From the NCBI RefSeq assembly GCF_004664715.2, contig NC_051063.1:67593518-67657517 (forward strand): a DNA stretch of 64,000 nt. The letters are read 5' to 3'. Of this stretch, positions 1 to 9,949 are shown piece after piece. Source of the stretch: Peromyscus leucopus. Its lineage: Eukaryota > Chordata > Mammalia > Rodentia > Cricetidae. Numbering within the stretch: the first letter of the stretch is position 1; the number at the start of each line of letters is the position of its first letter. A program made the position numbers and the translations under genes. The notes under the pieces are model-generated. The model did not search any database, was not told the origin of the DNA, and saw nothing but the letters and a program-made list of their open reading frames with translations.

Positions 1-1876
1 TATTTTTATTGGATCCCATGGAAAAGGCAAATAGAGAGTACAGGGCATGGAGGCAGGAGGCCAGCCAGCTTTGGAGGGGCAGCCTACAAGATGGGCTTAT
101 AACCAAAGTTCTCAGTGTTGGGATTTCCTTAAATGCTCCTGAATAGTTTCCAGGGTGTAATAGTGTTTAATCTCAAAAGCAGACTATTCTGTTTTCTTTG
201 TTTAAGAATGAAAATAAATGAAAAAGAAGACTCCAGACAGCATATATGGAAGCCGCCCACTGCTGTGTTCTCTGCCGACAACTATGTGCGCAGGGAAGGC
301 TTCAGTGCCCACTCCCAGCCCACGCGGGACCAGGACAGCCTCAGGCCGTATCAATCTCGTCATCTGAGAGTCATCATCCTCAGCCCACTGGACACTATGG
401 AGGACACAGAGCTCAGGCCTATGGGTGCTCTGGGAATGGCCTGGCATCTTCTGCTGCTGACCTGATACGGGGCTCTATCTGCAGGAACTTACATGGCATG
501 AAGTGCTGGTGTCATTTCAGATGTGTGAAGGAAGAAGCTGGTGGGAAGAGATAAGCCCACCACAGGCCAAATTCCAGAAGCATTTGACAGGGAAAGCAGG
601 CCTGTGTCACTGTTCCTCAAACTGCCCGAGTGACACCGAGTGAGGCCAATTATGTAAGTGGTTTGCAGAATTTTGGAGCGGGGCCGATCAAGAGAGATGA
701 GAGTTCTGCCTCTCTACAAGCAGACACGAATATGGAAGTTTGGGAGCCTATCTGTCAACCACGTATGTCAAGGCCTGCAGATGAAACATGCAGGCTGTCT
801 CTTACCACTTAAGCCTGTAAAAGCTTCCGCTCCACGGGAGCGGGGAAAGCATCGAACTTTAGTAAGCACTCTATTTAACAAATAAAACCAAACACCTCAT
901 TACCAAGAGACCATTTATAATTTCTAAAATAACTTAACCCAGTTTTACAAAGCAGATATTTTAAAGTCTCAGAGAAAAGTCTCTGTCAGTGGCTGCATCG
1001 GATACCACATTGATTCTGCCTAGACTCACGAGGATCTCGGGATCTGGACTCACAAGCATCTTCCTCCTACCACATAGAAACCAGTCTCCTTTACAGACAA
1101 TAACTTACAAAGAAAAGCATGGTCATAACATTAAATTATTATTTTGACCAAAAAAAAAAAATCAAAACCCAGTTCCAGGGACACCACAAACCAAACAGCC
1201 AAGTATGTGTTGGGTCTGTGACATCTTCACTGTTTCACACACTGGTAACACAAGCTGTCATCAACCGTCTTTTTTATTCTTCTCCCCTTCAGCCTGTATT
1301 GTGGCACTAGTGTCCCATTGGAGGAAAATTCACCTCCCGGCGGGCTGCCCTGGGGTACAGTTCCTAGTGAGGTAGCCGAGGGGAACGCAGAAATCCTGTG
1401 ACTACACTAATGACAACTTAATAAAACTGGAAATCTGACTTCTAGCTTGCACTAGTCACACAGGACGCACCCAAAGGTCACCGAGACACCTGACTACTGT
1501 ATACACAGCACAGTCCATTCCTATTATGCTCCCTAAAAGCCCTAACCAACCATGTCATTATATGTAGGAAGGAAACTGAGATCTAGGTCATGAACCCAGA
1601 ACCCACCCACTTCCTGCCATGGAGAAAGTGGTTGGTCACCAGGCACATGGTACAACTCAGCTCTCGGTAAGTACAAACTCCATACAGCCAGAGCCCCATG
1701 TGACTTCCCTGAGTCAGAACCTCACCCCTACACCCCACTCACCACACCTGACTAACACGGGTCTCCAGGTGAGACATGATGGAAAAAAAGTAAAAGCCTG
1801 CAACATTCCTGGAGTTCTACATGGCATGGCTGGTGCTGAACAAGAAGTAGACAGTGGTTAGGAATTTCCGGTCATG
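1..1876. other. Non-coding sequence, mostly unassigned
   Basis: No exon with credible splice sites, RNA gene or clear transposon was recognised here. The open frames are short and overlap each other on both strands, as expected by chance. A short A-run lies near 1141-1152. The stretch around 1500-1600, with 'ggaaactgag' and following bases, faintly resembles an eroded MIR but is too weak to call. Confidence 0.5.
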
Positions 1877-1991
1877 CAGGCTGGAGAGAATGCTCTTTCA
1901 GCAGATGCAAGTTCTATTCCCAGCACTCACTTCAGGTTGCTCCCAATGGTAGCTCCCACTCCAGAGGATCCAACACCTTCTTCTGGCCTTT

Positions 1992-2037
<46 letters not shown>

Positions 2038-2040
2038 AAA
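1877..2040 (+). mobile_element. B2/B3-type SINE with CA tail
   Basis: The start 'ggctggagagaatgctcttt', the middle 'tctattcccagcactcac' and the end 'ccttcttctggcct' follow the order of the tRNA-derived rodent B2/B3 consensus. The copy is diverged and ends in a long CA run. It is a non-autonomous retroposon with an internal Pol III promoter ancestry. It is not a tRNA gene. Confidence 0.8.
1995..2035. repeat. (CA)n microsatellite
   Basis: About 20 uninterrupted CA dinucleotides form the 3' part of the SINE just upstream. Length is probably polymorphic. The run produces spurious His-Thr or Cys-Val open frames on both strands. Confidence 0.97.
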
Positions 2041-2052
2041 AAGTAAGACACC

Positions 2053-2200
2053 TTGAGTTTGGTCTCTAAAACCCCCATGGTGGAAGAAGAAAAGCAACCC
2101 CTGAAGTTCTCCTCTGACACCCACACTTGCGCTACTGCACCTTCCGCCCACATATAAATAATAAACAAATAAATAGATGTAAATAAAGTATTACAAAAAT
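2053..2200 (+). mobile_element. tRNA-derived SINE fragment (B2/B4 group)
   Basis: The words 'ccatggtggaagaagaaaag', 'gttctcctctgacacccaca' and a terminal A-rich 'ataaataataaacaaataa' match the 3' half of the common rodent SINE that ends in a cytosine-rich stretch and an A-rich tail. The 5' part is eroded. The exact subfamily is uncertain. Confidence 0.6.
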
Positions 2201-2264
2201 AAATTCTCAACTTGAGATGTCAGAGATCTTCCTTGCCTATTGTTATAAAAGCATCCTATATTAT

Positions 2265-2585
2265 ATCTTGACAATGTTCCCTTCAAAACCCAGGTGCTGT
2301 CAATGTTAGCAGAAGAGCCCTTTTGAGGGGATAAAGCCAGGGAGTCTCGTGAATGCAATTAGGATCCTTATGAAAGAGGCTTCGTCCATCTATCCTTCTG
2401 TGTCTTACCCTTCCATGTTCTGCCACGTGAGGACATATCTCTCCCTTCTCCAGAGGAACCTATACCAGACAACTGAGCATGCCATACCCAAGACTCCCCG
2501 CCAGTGTGGGAAATAAACTGCTATTCTCCATGAACTGTTTGCTCTTCAGTATTCCATAACGGTAGCATAAAACGGACTGCACACC
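2265..2585 (+). mobile_element. MaLR LTR (MST/MLT1-like), old
   Basis: The order 'gcaattaggatccttatgaa', 'ttctgccacgtgaggacata', 'gaaataaactgctattctcc' and 'gtagcataaaacggactgc' parallels MST/MLT1 LTRs (Mammalian apparent LTR retrotransposons, ERVL-MaLR). The polyadenylation signal and the end are recognisable. It is followed by about three copies of a 14-15 bp 'ggactccacaccac' repeat at 2586-2636. Confidence 0.6.
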
Positions 2586-2659
2586 ATACTGACTCCACAC
2601 CACGGACTCCACAAAACGGACTCCACACCACTGGGCTCAAGTGTTAATTATCATTTTTC

Positions 2660-2822
2660 ATTTGTGTGTGTAGGTATCCACAGAAGACAGAAGAGGGCAT
2701 CGCATCCCCTGGAGCTGGAGCTACAGATAGTTATGAACCATTGGCTGTGGATGCTGGGAACTAAATTCCAGTCCTCTACAAAAACAGCAAGCACTCTTCA
2801 CTGCCGAGTCATCTCTCCAGCC
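2660..2822 (-). mobile_element. B3-type SINE, minus orientation
   Basis: Read on the minus strand it begins 'ggctggagagatgactcggc', continues with the tRNA-like B-box region and 'ttcccagcatccacagc', and ends 'gatgccctcttctgtcttct'. This is the full order of the rodent B2/B3 consensus with moderate divergence. Confidence 0.85.
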
Positions 2823-2928
2823 CTGGTACAAGTTAATTCTTTGTGAAGTTGCCACCCAGACACCTAACAGTATGTCTTAGTTCCCGTTCTACTGCTGTGA
2901 AGACACCACGACCAAGGCAACTCTTATA

Positions 2929-2967
<39 letters not shown>

Positions 2968-2968
2968 A
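2929..2968. repeat. (TAAA)n microsatellite
   Basis: Ten tandem AAAT units lie inside the ORR1-like LTR. They replace the 'ataaaggaaaac' segment usually found there. Confidence 0.95.
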
Positions 2969-3090
2969 CAAACAACATTTAATTGGAGGTTTGTTCACAG
3001 TTTTAGAGGGTTAGTCCATTTTCATCATGACAGGAAACAGGCATGGCACTGGAGCAGTAGCTGTACATACTGATCCCCAGGCAGCAAGCA

Positions 3091-3107
3091 GAGACAGACA
3101 GACAGAC

Positions 3108-3138
<31 letters not shown>

Positions 3139-3140
3139 GA
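3091..3140. repeat. (GACA)n/(GA)n compound microsatellite
   Basis: GACA and GA units alternate over about 50 bp within the same LTR. The opposite strand reads as an artificial Leu/Ser/Cys-rich frame. Confidence 0.93.
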
Positions 3141-3407
3141 ATATAAATACTGGGCCTGGAATGGGCTTTAGGAACCTCTAATTCCCACTCCCAATGTCTA
3201 ATTCCCACTCCCAATGACACACCTTCTCCAACAAAGCCTCACCTCATCCTTCCAAACAGTCCACCAACTGGAAGGAAGCACTCAAACAGATGAGCCTATC
3301 AGGACATTCTTATTCAAACCACCACATAGTAGGAGAGTGTTAAGTCGCTGCCATCTAAAACACACAGAGTTATGTGACACAGGTGACCTCAACATGTTGA
3401 GTTGAGG

Positions 3408-3770
3408 TGTTATGCTGTTTGGGATGAGAAATGTACCACCCCACCCCCACCCCCCAGTCTTCAACATCAGTACACTCTGTCCCCAGTTGGTGGCACTATT
3501 TGGGAGGCTTATAAGGTGTGGCCTTGCTGGAGGTGTCACTGGGGTAGACTTGAGAGTTTAAAGATCAGTGCCATTTCAAGTTCACTCTCTGTTTCCTGCT
3601 TGTGGTTTCAAATATGAGCTCCCAGCTTGCTGCTCAAGCTGCCATGCGGGCCTGCTGCCAGGTTCCTCACAGTGGTGGTAATGAACTATTACATCTCTGG
3701 AACCATAAACAAACATCAGTCCTTTCTATGTAAGTTGCCTTGGACATGCTATTTTATCACACCAAATATA
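3408..3770 (+). mobile_element. MaLR LTR, 5' LTR of an older element
   Basis: It starts 'tgttatgctgtttgggatga', passes through 'ttgggaggcttataaggtgt' and 'gtaagttgccttggacatgc', and runs directly into 'gaagttggtactggagagtg', the start of a MaLR internal region. The LTR and adjoining internal sequence show this is the 5' end of a longer plus-strand element, not a solo LTR. Confidence 0.8.
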
Positions 3771-4118
3771 GAAGTTGGTACTGGAGAGTGGGCTAGTACT
3801 GTGAAGAACCTAACCGTGCTGACTTTAGGAGGAATGTGGAAGACTTTGGAACCTGGGACCAGAAAAGTGGTGGGACACTCTAAGAAGAGCTTTATGGGGT
3901 ATGCTAGCAGGAGTTTGAAAGACCCTGGAGCTGACAGCAACAATGAGGTGGACTGTGAAGGCTCAGCTCAAAGGGTTTCTTTGGTCTAGAGACCAGTCTC
4001 ATGATATTTTAGCAAAGATTTATGGCTATTTTCTTCCCCTTTCCTTAGATCCTTCCTGAAGCTAAATCTGGCCAAAGAGATTTCAAGACAGCCTAATATT
4101 GACTCTGTCACTTGGTCA
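3771..4118 (+). mobile_element. MaLR internal region, left part
   Basis: It begins with the primer-binding region 'gaagttggtactgg' and continues with 'gaatgtggaagactttggaa' and 'agctttatggggtatgctag', words I recognise from ORR1/MLT internal sequences. MaLRs have no functional genes, and the open frame here is residual. The internal region is interrupted at 4119-6314 and resumes at 6315. Confidence 0.75.
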
Positions 4119-4123
4119 CTAGT

Positions 4124-4493
4124 TGTCTTAATTAGGTTTCTGTTGCTGTGAAGGGACACCATGACCACGGCAATTCTTATAAAGGAAAACATGTAATTAG
4201 GGTGACTTATATTTTCAGAGGTTTAGTCCATATCACCATGGTGGGACATGGTGGCACACAGGCAGACATGGTGCTGGGGAGTTCTACATCTTGGTGTAAA
4301 AGGGGCTGAGTTCTACATATTGATCCACAGGCAGCAGAAAGTGAGTTGTGTACCACACTGCATGTAGCTTGAGCAAAGGAGCCCAACCCCAAAGTGACAC
4401 ACTTCTTCCAACAAGACCCTACTTACTCCAACAAAGTCAGACTTCCTAATAGTGCCACTCCCTTTGGGGGCTATTTTCCTTCAAACCACCACA
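4124..4493 (-). repeat. 3' LTR of nested MaLR
   Basis: Plus-strand sequence starts 'tgtcttaattaggtttctgt' and ends 'ttcaaaccaccaca' (370 bp). It is similar along its length to the 5' LTR at 5954-6309. The visible differences between the two date the insertion as old rather than recent. Confidence 0.88.
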
Positions 4494-5953
4494 TTCTACT
4501 CCCTAGGCCCCAAAGGCTTGCAGTCCTATCATAATGCAAAAATGCATTCAGTCAAATTGCAAAAGTCCCTGTTGTCCATAACAGTCTCAAACTTATTTAA
4601 AAGTCTAAAGTTCAAAGTCTCTTCAGAGAGTCATGCAACCTCTTAACTGTAACACCCTATAAAATCAAAATCAAAAAACAGATCACATACTCCAACATAT
4701 AATGGCACAAGACCATTCCAAAAGATAGGGAAGGGAGCATAGTGAGGAAATATTGGACCAAATCAAGAACAAAAACCAGCTGGGCAAACTCCAAACTCTG
4801 CATCTCCATGTCTGATGTCAAAACACTTATCAGATCTCCAACTCCTTTCAGCTTTGTTGACTGAAACACACGTCTTTCTCTTGGGCTGGTTCCACTCCCT
4901 GTTAGCAGTTCTCTTCAGCAGGTATATCATGGCTCCAGCATTTCCAACATCCTGGAGTCTCTAAAGCAATCCAGGCTTCACCTTCACAGCTTCACACAAT
5001 GGCCTCTCTAGGTCTCCCTGCAGAGACACCCCTGACACATGCCTGGTCTCATTGGCTTTCCTTCGTCATGGAGGAAGATTGTATAACCCCTCTCTTCTGT
5101 CCTTGACTCTAAAGCCAGAACCACATGGCCGAAGTTGCCAAGTTCTGCTGCATGCTGGGCCTAGGACATGGTCCCCTACTTCCATTACATCTTTACCAGC
5201 TTTCTGTTTTCAATGCCTAAGCTTGGCTATCCTGAAATCAGATCTGTAGACCAGGCTGGCTGCAAACTCAGAGATCCACCAGCCTCTGCCTCCCGAGTGC
5301 TGGGATTTAAGGAGAACACCACCACACCTGGCTCTAAGCTCTTCTTTAATTCCTTTTCACAAGTTGAAAACTCAGCTGAGTGGAATCTTCTTGCCCTGAG
5401 GTCACTACTCCCTTTATTCCATTTCTTAATCTGTTTATCTCCTTGAACACAGGACTTACCTTTATTCCATTTCCTGATCTCTTTTTTCTCCTCAAATTAT
5501 ATATTTTGTATTTTTCCTTTCCTGGCTTGCTCCTTTTCATTATAAACCTTCATTAGAGTTAACAATAATAACCACAGGACAGAGTCAATACTAGGCTACT
5601 TTAAGATTTCCTCTGCCAACAGAATTAATCCAAAACGCTTCATTTTAGCCTCAGGCAGACTTTTCAGAAAAGAGCACAAAGCAGCCACATTCATCACCAA
5701 AAATATTGTAAGAACAGTCTCTAGGCCACATACTAACAGTCTTCTCCTCTGAAACCTCTTCAGCCGCCAGGCACCCACAATTCAAATTGCTCTCAGAACC
5801 ACTGCCTTCCATGCTTCTACTTGTATGGCCCATTAAGCAGCACTTAAAGCATCCAACTGCTTTTCTAATTCACAGTCCCAAAGTCTACATTCCTCCAAAC
5901 AAAAGCATGATCAGGCTTATCACAGCAGCACCCCAGTCCATGGTACCAACTTC
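4494..5953 (-). mobile_element. Internal region of nested MaLR
   Basis: It contains 'cagaaccacatggccgaagt' and 'cattacatctttaccagctt' (as read on the plus strand), which I recognise from rodent ORR1/MT internal sequence. It ends beside the 5' LTR with 'ccatggtaccaacttc', whose reverse complement gives a TGGTACCA primer-binding core, the form expected for a leucine tRNA primer. A B1 fragment is embedded at 5240-5332. Confidence 0.75.
5240..5332 (-). mobile_element. B1 SINE fragment
   Basis: 'gaccaggctggctgcaaact' followed by 'agagatccaccagcctctgc' and 'ccgagtgctgggatttaa' is the reverse complement of the 5' two-thirds of B1. It lies inside the MaLR internal region. Confidence 0.85.
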
Positions 5954-6309
5954 TGTCTTAGTTAGGGTTTCTATTGTTGTGAAGAGACATCATGACCACA
6001 GCAATCCTTATAAAGGAAAACATTAATTTGAGGTGGCTTATAGTGTCAGAGGTTCAGTCCCTTATCATCATGGACATGGCAGCAAGCAGGCACAAATGGT
6101 GCTAGAGAAGGAGCTGAGAGTTCTACATCTGGATCCACAGGCAATAGGCAGTGAACTGTGTACCACACTGAGTGTAGCTTAAGCAAAAGAGACCTCAAAG
6201 CCCACCCCCATAGTGACATACTTCCTCCAACAAGGCCATACCTACTCCAACAAAGGTATACCTAACAGTGCCACTCTCTTTGGGGGACATTTTCTTTCAA
6301 ACCAATACA
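5954..6309 (-). repeat. 5' LTR of nested MaLR
   Basis: Plus-strand sequence starts 'tgtcttagttagggtttcta' and ends 'tttcaaaccaataca' (356 bp), followed at once by the CTAGT duplication. It pairs with the LTR at 4124-4493. Confidence 0.88.
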
Positions 6310-6314
6310 CTAGT

Positions 6315-6935
6315 AATCACTCTTATGCAGGTCTACAATGAAAAAGAGCAAGTGAGGGCAGAAAGATATACAGAATGTACAGTTTGGAGAGGAAAAGGAC
6401 ACTGACAAGCCCAAAGCTACAGGCAAGGTTTGTGTAGGAAGAGAGGCTGCAATTGTTAGCGGATGAGCACCATTAGGAGAGACCTGATTTTTACTAGAAC
6501 AAAGGGAAGGGTATCCTCAGGGTAAGATCCCATCCATTAAGTTCCTAGCTTATGAAAGGAAAAGGCCTAAGAACTTTTCTGTTCCTACAAAGCAACAGCA
6601 AACAAAAGCTACTGCAAACGTCCCAAGTTGCCAGCTGAACTCGGCAGTGATGTCCACGTGATTCTGCCTTTAGAATCGTGAAGGATGCACAAGAAAAGGG
6701 CGTCATGGAATCTTCCTCCACAGTTTCAGAGAGCTTCTGAGGCCAGATGTGTGGCAGGGGAGTCTGTGTCTGAAGGCCCTGAGGGGGCAAGAGCTTTGAT
6801 AGACCAATGCATGAAGCTGTGCAAATGAAGCCCGGGTTGCAACAGAGGCCCCAAGATGTTGGAGATGCTAGAACTGGCATCCACCTGCACATATATCTGC
6901 GGACACAGGCCTGAACCTACTAGGAATTGATTTTA
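6315..6935 (+). mobile_element. MaLR internal region, right part
   Basis: It resumes the plus-strand element broken by the nested insertion. 'gctacaggcaaggtttgtgt', 'ttgttagcggatgagcacca', 'gccagctgaactcggcagtg' and 'atgaagcccgggttgcaaca' follow the order of MaLR internal sequence as I remember it. No 3' LTR was recognised downstream. The minus-strand open frame at 6545-6892 lies wholly inside and is not a gene. Confidence 0.65.
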
Positions 6936-7609
6936 ATATTACTTTTCACAATCTTCCAGATTTGGTACATATTTAACTTATGGTAGCTTTAGGCAAAAGT
7001 GTATCAACCCATTTCTTTTTGAGAAAACTGGATTAAGGAGTTCTAATATACTAGATATTGAACACATGACAATTTTTAAATTCATGCTAACCTCTCTAGC
7101 AAGCAGAAACAATTTAGGGAGGAACAAGGAGATGGAGCAAAATTGAGGGATGAGGAGCACAGTGTGGCCTTGACAAGTGATGGCTGTAGTTACACCATCC
7201 ACGCACAGACCATGGACCTCCCCTCATTATATCAGAGAGGCAGCCCAGGTCTCCTGGCTAGTGAAAGGACACAGTTGAGTGCTGCCACAGTGGCTTCAGG
7301 CATCCAAATGCCCTTCAGGGACGTGAAGAAAGCATTCCTGAACGAAGTCCTCAGGAGTCAAGCTGATGAGACTCAATCCAGATGAGTTTGGTCAAGTCTC
7401 AGGCCAACAGGTACCAGGCTGTCATGTATGAGAGGTACAGTAATATAACAGACAGGTTGGAGCCCACGCTGGAATGTAGGGTTTCAGAGAGCTAAAGGAA
7501 CCAACATAAAATAGGAAATAACTGTTTATGAAGTACGTAAATAAACAAAAGTTAATGATGGGAAAAAGAATGAGCAGAGAGCAACAGGAAATCAAAACTG
7601 CTCACAGTA
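6936..7609. other. Unassigned non-coding sequence
   Basis: No exon or repeat could be recognised with confidence. It may hold the decayed end of the MaLR at its left and the beginning of the old L1 at its right. The short overlapping frames have no family resemblance that I can see. Confidence 0.5.
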
Positions 7610-7945
7610 AAGAATCGGATTTCCACTCCATACCACAGATGAAAATTAATTCCAAATGGTGAATGGACTTGAATATGAAGAGGAAAATTGATATTTCTAC
7701 AAGAGAATATAGAGCAGCATTTTTATGGGGGAAAGGGGTGGGCGTTTTTAAATAAGACACAGAATGTGCAAGTTTTAAAAAAAAAAGTCCAAAGCCAATT
7801 ATATGTAACTATATTAAAACTAGGAAATCTTGCCCACCAGAAGTCACCATCAAGAAAATGATGAAATAACTATGAACTAGGGGTCACTGACAATGAATAA
7901 GAAAAAGACAAGTAATTAGAACATGGGCAAAGGGGGTGTGAATAG
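7610..7945 (+). mobile_element. Ancient LINE-1 (L1M-like) ORF2 fragment
   Basis: 'gatgaaaattaattccaaat', 'cagcatttttatgggggaaa' and 'gtcaccatcaagaaaatgat' follow the order of the C-terminal ORF2 region of old mammalian L1 (the 'kinetics' of substitution suggest pre-rodent age). The frame is destroyed by stops and indels, so no protein is made. Confidence 0.65.
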
Positions 7946-7949
7946 GGAT

Positions 7950-8180
7950 GGGGACATAACTACCTCAGTAGAGTGCCTACCTTCATTCATAGAATGAATC
8001 ATAGAGTGCCTACCTAGCATTCACAGAGCTGTAGATACTATCTCCAGCACCCATTAAATCCAGGTATGGTAGCCTATGTATGCAATCCCAGCACTTGGGA
8101 TGTGAAGGCAGGAGGAGAAGGAGGTCGGGTTCATCCTTGACTCCATGGCCAACCTGGGTGTGAACAGGCATTTCACAGAG
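7950..8180 (+). mobile_element. B4 SINE (ID-B1 fusion)
   Basis: An ID-like left part ('ataactacctcagtagagtg', with a partial internal duplication of 'agagtgcctacc') is joined to a B1-like right part ('tgcaatcccagcacttggga'). This arrangement defines rodent B4. It interrupts the old L1. Confidence 0.7.
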
Positions 8181-8860
8181 CCAGAGTGGTGAGTGGCAAT
8201 GTGGAAAGATGTTCAGCCTCGATGATCAGAGAAAGGCAAGCAAGATCACACTGAGGTACCACTTCCCATGTAGATCACACTGAGATCTTACTTGCCACAC
8301 AGTAGGCCAGCAACTACCCCATAGTAGGGTAACTCCAAGATTGAGTCACTTGTGGAGGGGGGGTCTCATCTGCTGTAACTGTTTTCACAAAGCCATAACT
8401 GTCTTGTATCACTGAGCCCACTGACAGGCCAACAATTCTGCCTGAGCCACACAGAAGAGAAACTGTTCCACTTGTGAGCTGGAGACACATTCCAGGGTCA
8501 TCAGAACTGTGGAGCCCAGAAAACCCTGGGATGGGTCCAAATGCCTGCTAACAGGGAAACATCAAGCCACATGACAGTCACAGAGGGCAGTGTCACGGTG
8601 GGCAGCGCACAGAACACTGGCCAAATGCAGCTCTGGATAAAGTTCAGAAAGCTAGAGAGAAGAGCGAGTCTCTGGTTCTCACGAGCAGCACAGCGCCCTC
8701 TTCATCACTGAGACACAAACATGCATATCGGAAAACTATATAAACATGACTTTCAGAGCAGTGACATCATCAAGGTGGACCAGGCAGGACAGGAAGTGGA
8801 GACCGCCTCACAGGACAAGGTGCTATACAGGCCTCCAGCCAGTGCCTTAGAATTTATATG
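8181..8860 (+). mobile_element. Ancient LINE-1 fragment, continuation
   Basis: 'gtggaaagatgttcagcctc' and 'gatcacactgaggtaccact' correspond to the ORF2 end of old L1, and later words such as 'gggtccaaatgcctgctaac' fit the same direction. This makes it the continuation of 7610-7945 beyond the B4. The right end is uncertain. Confidence 0.55.
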
Positions 8861-9097
8861 ACCTTGTGTATTCTCAAGCATGCCTGAGACAATGTGTCAT
8901 TTTAAAAAGTGATGGAAAAAAATAAGCAAAGGATGGAGATGAACTGAAGAAGGAAAAGGAAAAATAATGGAGTAAAGCAACTCAGGGGGCCGGGGAGGCC
9001 AAACTCATAAAGACTGCAAAGTCAAATTGTGTAAAATGAGTATTTTCTGTGGCCTGGAACTAAAATGTTCTCATTCTTTCATCTGTTCTCCTCTCTG

Positions 9098-9112
9098 TAC
9101 ACACACACATAC

Positions 9113-9163
<51 letters not shown>

Positions 9164-9210
9164 CACATATATACACACACATACACACACACATATATAC
9201 ACATATATAC

Positions 9211-9251
<41 letters not shown>

Positions 9252-9312
9252 TATATACACACACACACACACACATATATACACATATATACACACACAT
9301 ACACACACACAT
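9098..9312. repeat. Compound (CA)n/(TA)n microsatellite
   Basis: About 215 bp of alternating CA and TA dinucleotide blocks. It accounts for the overlapping Thr-His/Tyr and Cys-Val/Ile frames on both strands. The alternating purine-pyrimidine pattern is compatible with Z-DNA. Confidence 0.97.
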
Positions 9313-9455
9313 AAAATCACTATATATACAATATAAATTTTACATGTAACCCAGAAACCTTACAGAGACCACTCTCCCCTTTTACTTCCCTAGCAGTCAG
9401 ATATATGATGTCACAGGCATTCATGTCTGATGACAGTCACACTCAGAAAGCTGAT

Positions 9456-9562
9456 CACCCAGGTGTGGTAGCACAAACCTGAAATCCCAGCTATGGGGGA
9501 TGAGGGCAGGAAGATCGTAAGTTCAAAGCCTGCCTGAACTACATAGTGACATGGTAAGAAGC
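9456..9562 (+). mobile_element. Old B1/PB1 SINE
   Basis: 'cacccaggtgtggtagcaca' and 'gaaatcccagctatggggga' then 'aggcaggaagatcgtaagtt' are B1 in direct orientation, diverged and truncated at the 3' end. Confidence 0.75.
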
Positions 9563-9659
9563 TGAGAGGAGGGGAAGGAGAGGAAGGAAGCAGAAGAGCT
9601 TCACCACAAGGAAGCGTTCTACAGCTCACAAGCCAATACTACTAATTCTTTTTAAAAAA

Positions 9660-9760
9660 TGTATCTGTTTACAAACCTATTTATTTGTGTGTGCGCACGG
9701 GCATGTGCATAGTAGGGGTACATCTGTGCCATGGAATGCCTGCAGAGATCACAGTAATAG
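9660..9760 (-). mobile_element. Partial tRNA-derived SINE tail
   Basis: 'cctatttatttgtgtgtgcg' followed by 'gggtacatctgtgccatgga' looks like the reverse complement of the 3' part of a B4/B2-group SINE. It is short and diverged. Confidence 0.4.
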
Positions 9761-9805
9761 AAATTTCCCAGTAAATGCATTTCATACTTTTAAAAAGATG
9801 ACTAC

Positions 9806-9949
9806 TAGTTGGGCATGTTGTCCCAGCACTCCAGGGGCAGAGGCAGGAGGATCTTATTAGTTTGAGGCCAGCTTGGTCTACAGAGTGAGTTTCAGGAAAG
9901 CCAGAGCTACATAGTGAGATTCTTATTTAAAAAAAAAAAAAAAAAAAAG
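9806..9949 (+). mobile_element. B1 SINE with A tail
   Basis: 'agttgggcatgttgtcccag' through 'gtttgaggccagcttggtct' to 'gccagagctacatagtgaga' is a nearly full-length B1, ending in a run of about 19 A. Confidence 0.88.

Larger units (their letters stand above)
2873..3326 (-). mobile_element. Solo MaLR LTR (ORR1-like)
   Basis: On the plus strand it starts 'tgtcttagttcccgttctac' and ends 'ttcaaaccaccaca'. This is the reverse complement of a rodent ORR1 LTR, with TG...CA termini. The flanks CAGTA (2868-2872) and TAGTA (3327-3331) match at 4 of 5 positions, consistent with an aged 5-bp target duplication. Two microsatellites grew inside it. There is no coding capacity. Confidence 0.85.
4124..6309 (-). 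mobile_element. Complete nested MaLR retrotransposon (ORR1-type)
   Basis: Two LTRs in the same minus orientation (5' LTR at 5954-6309, 3' LTR at 4124-4493) enclose about 1.46 kb of internal sequence. Both LTRs have TG...CA ends. A perfect 5-bp duplication CTAGT flanks the whole element (4119-4123 and 6310-6314), the size expected for ERVL-MaLR integration. The target is the internal region of the plus-strand MaLR on either side. The element has no intact coding frame, as is normal for this non-autonomous family. Confidence 0.9.

Noticed and set aside
3627..3989. 120-codon plus-strand frame
   Set aside because: It lies across the MaLR LTR-internal junction. MaLR elements do not encode functional proteins.
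8181..8860. Candidate independent gene region after the B4
   Set aside because: The words align in order with the end of an ancient L1, and no continuous frame exists.
9027..9349. Thr-His and Cys-Val frames on both strands
   Set aside because: They are translations of the CA/TA microsatellite.
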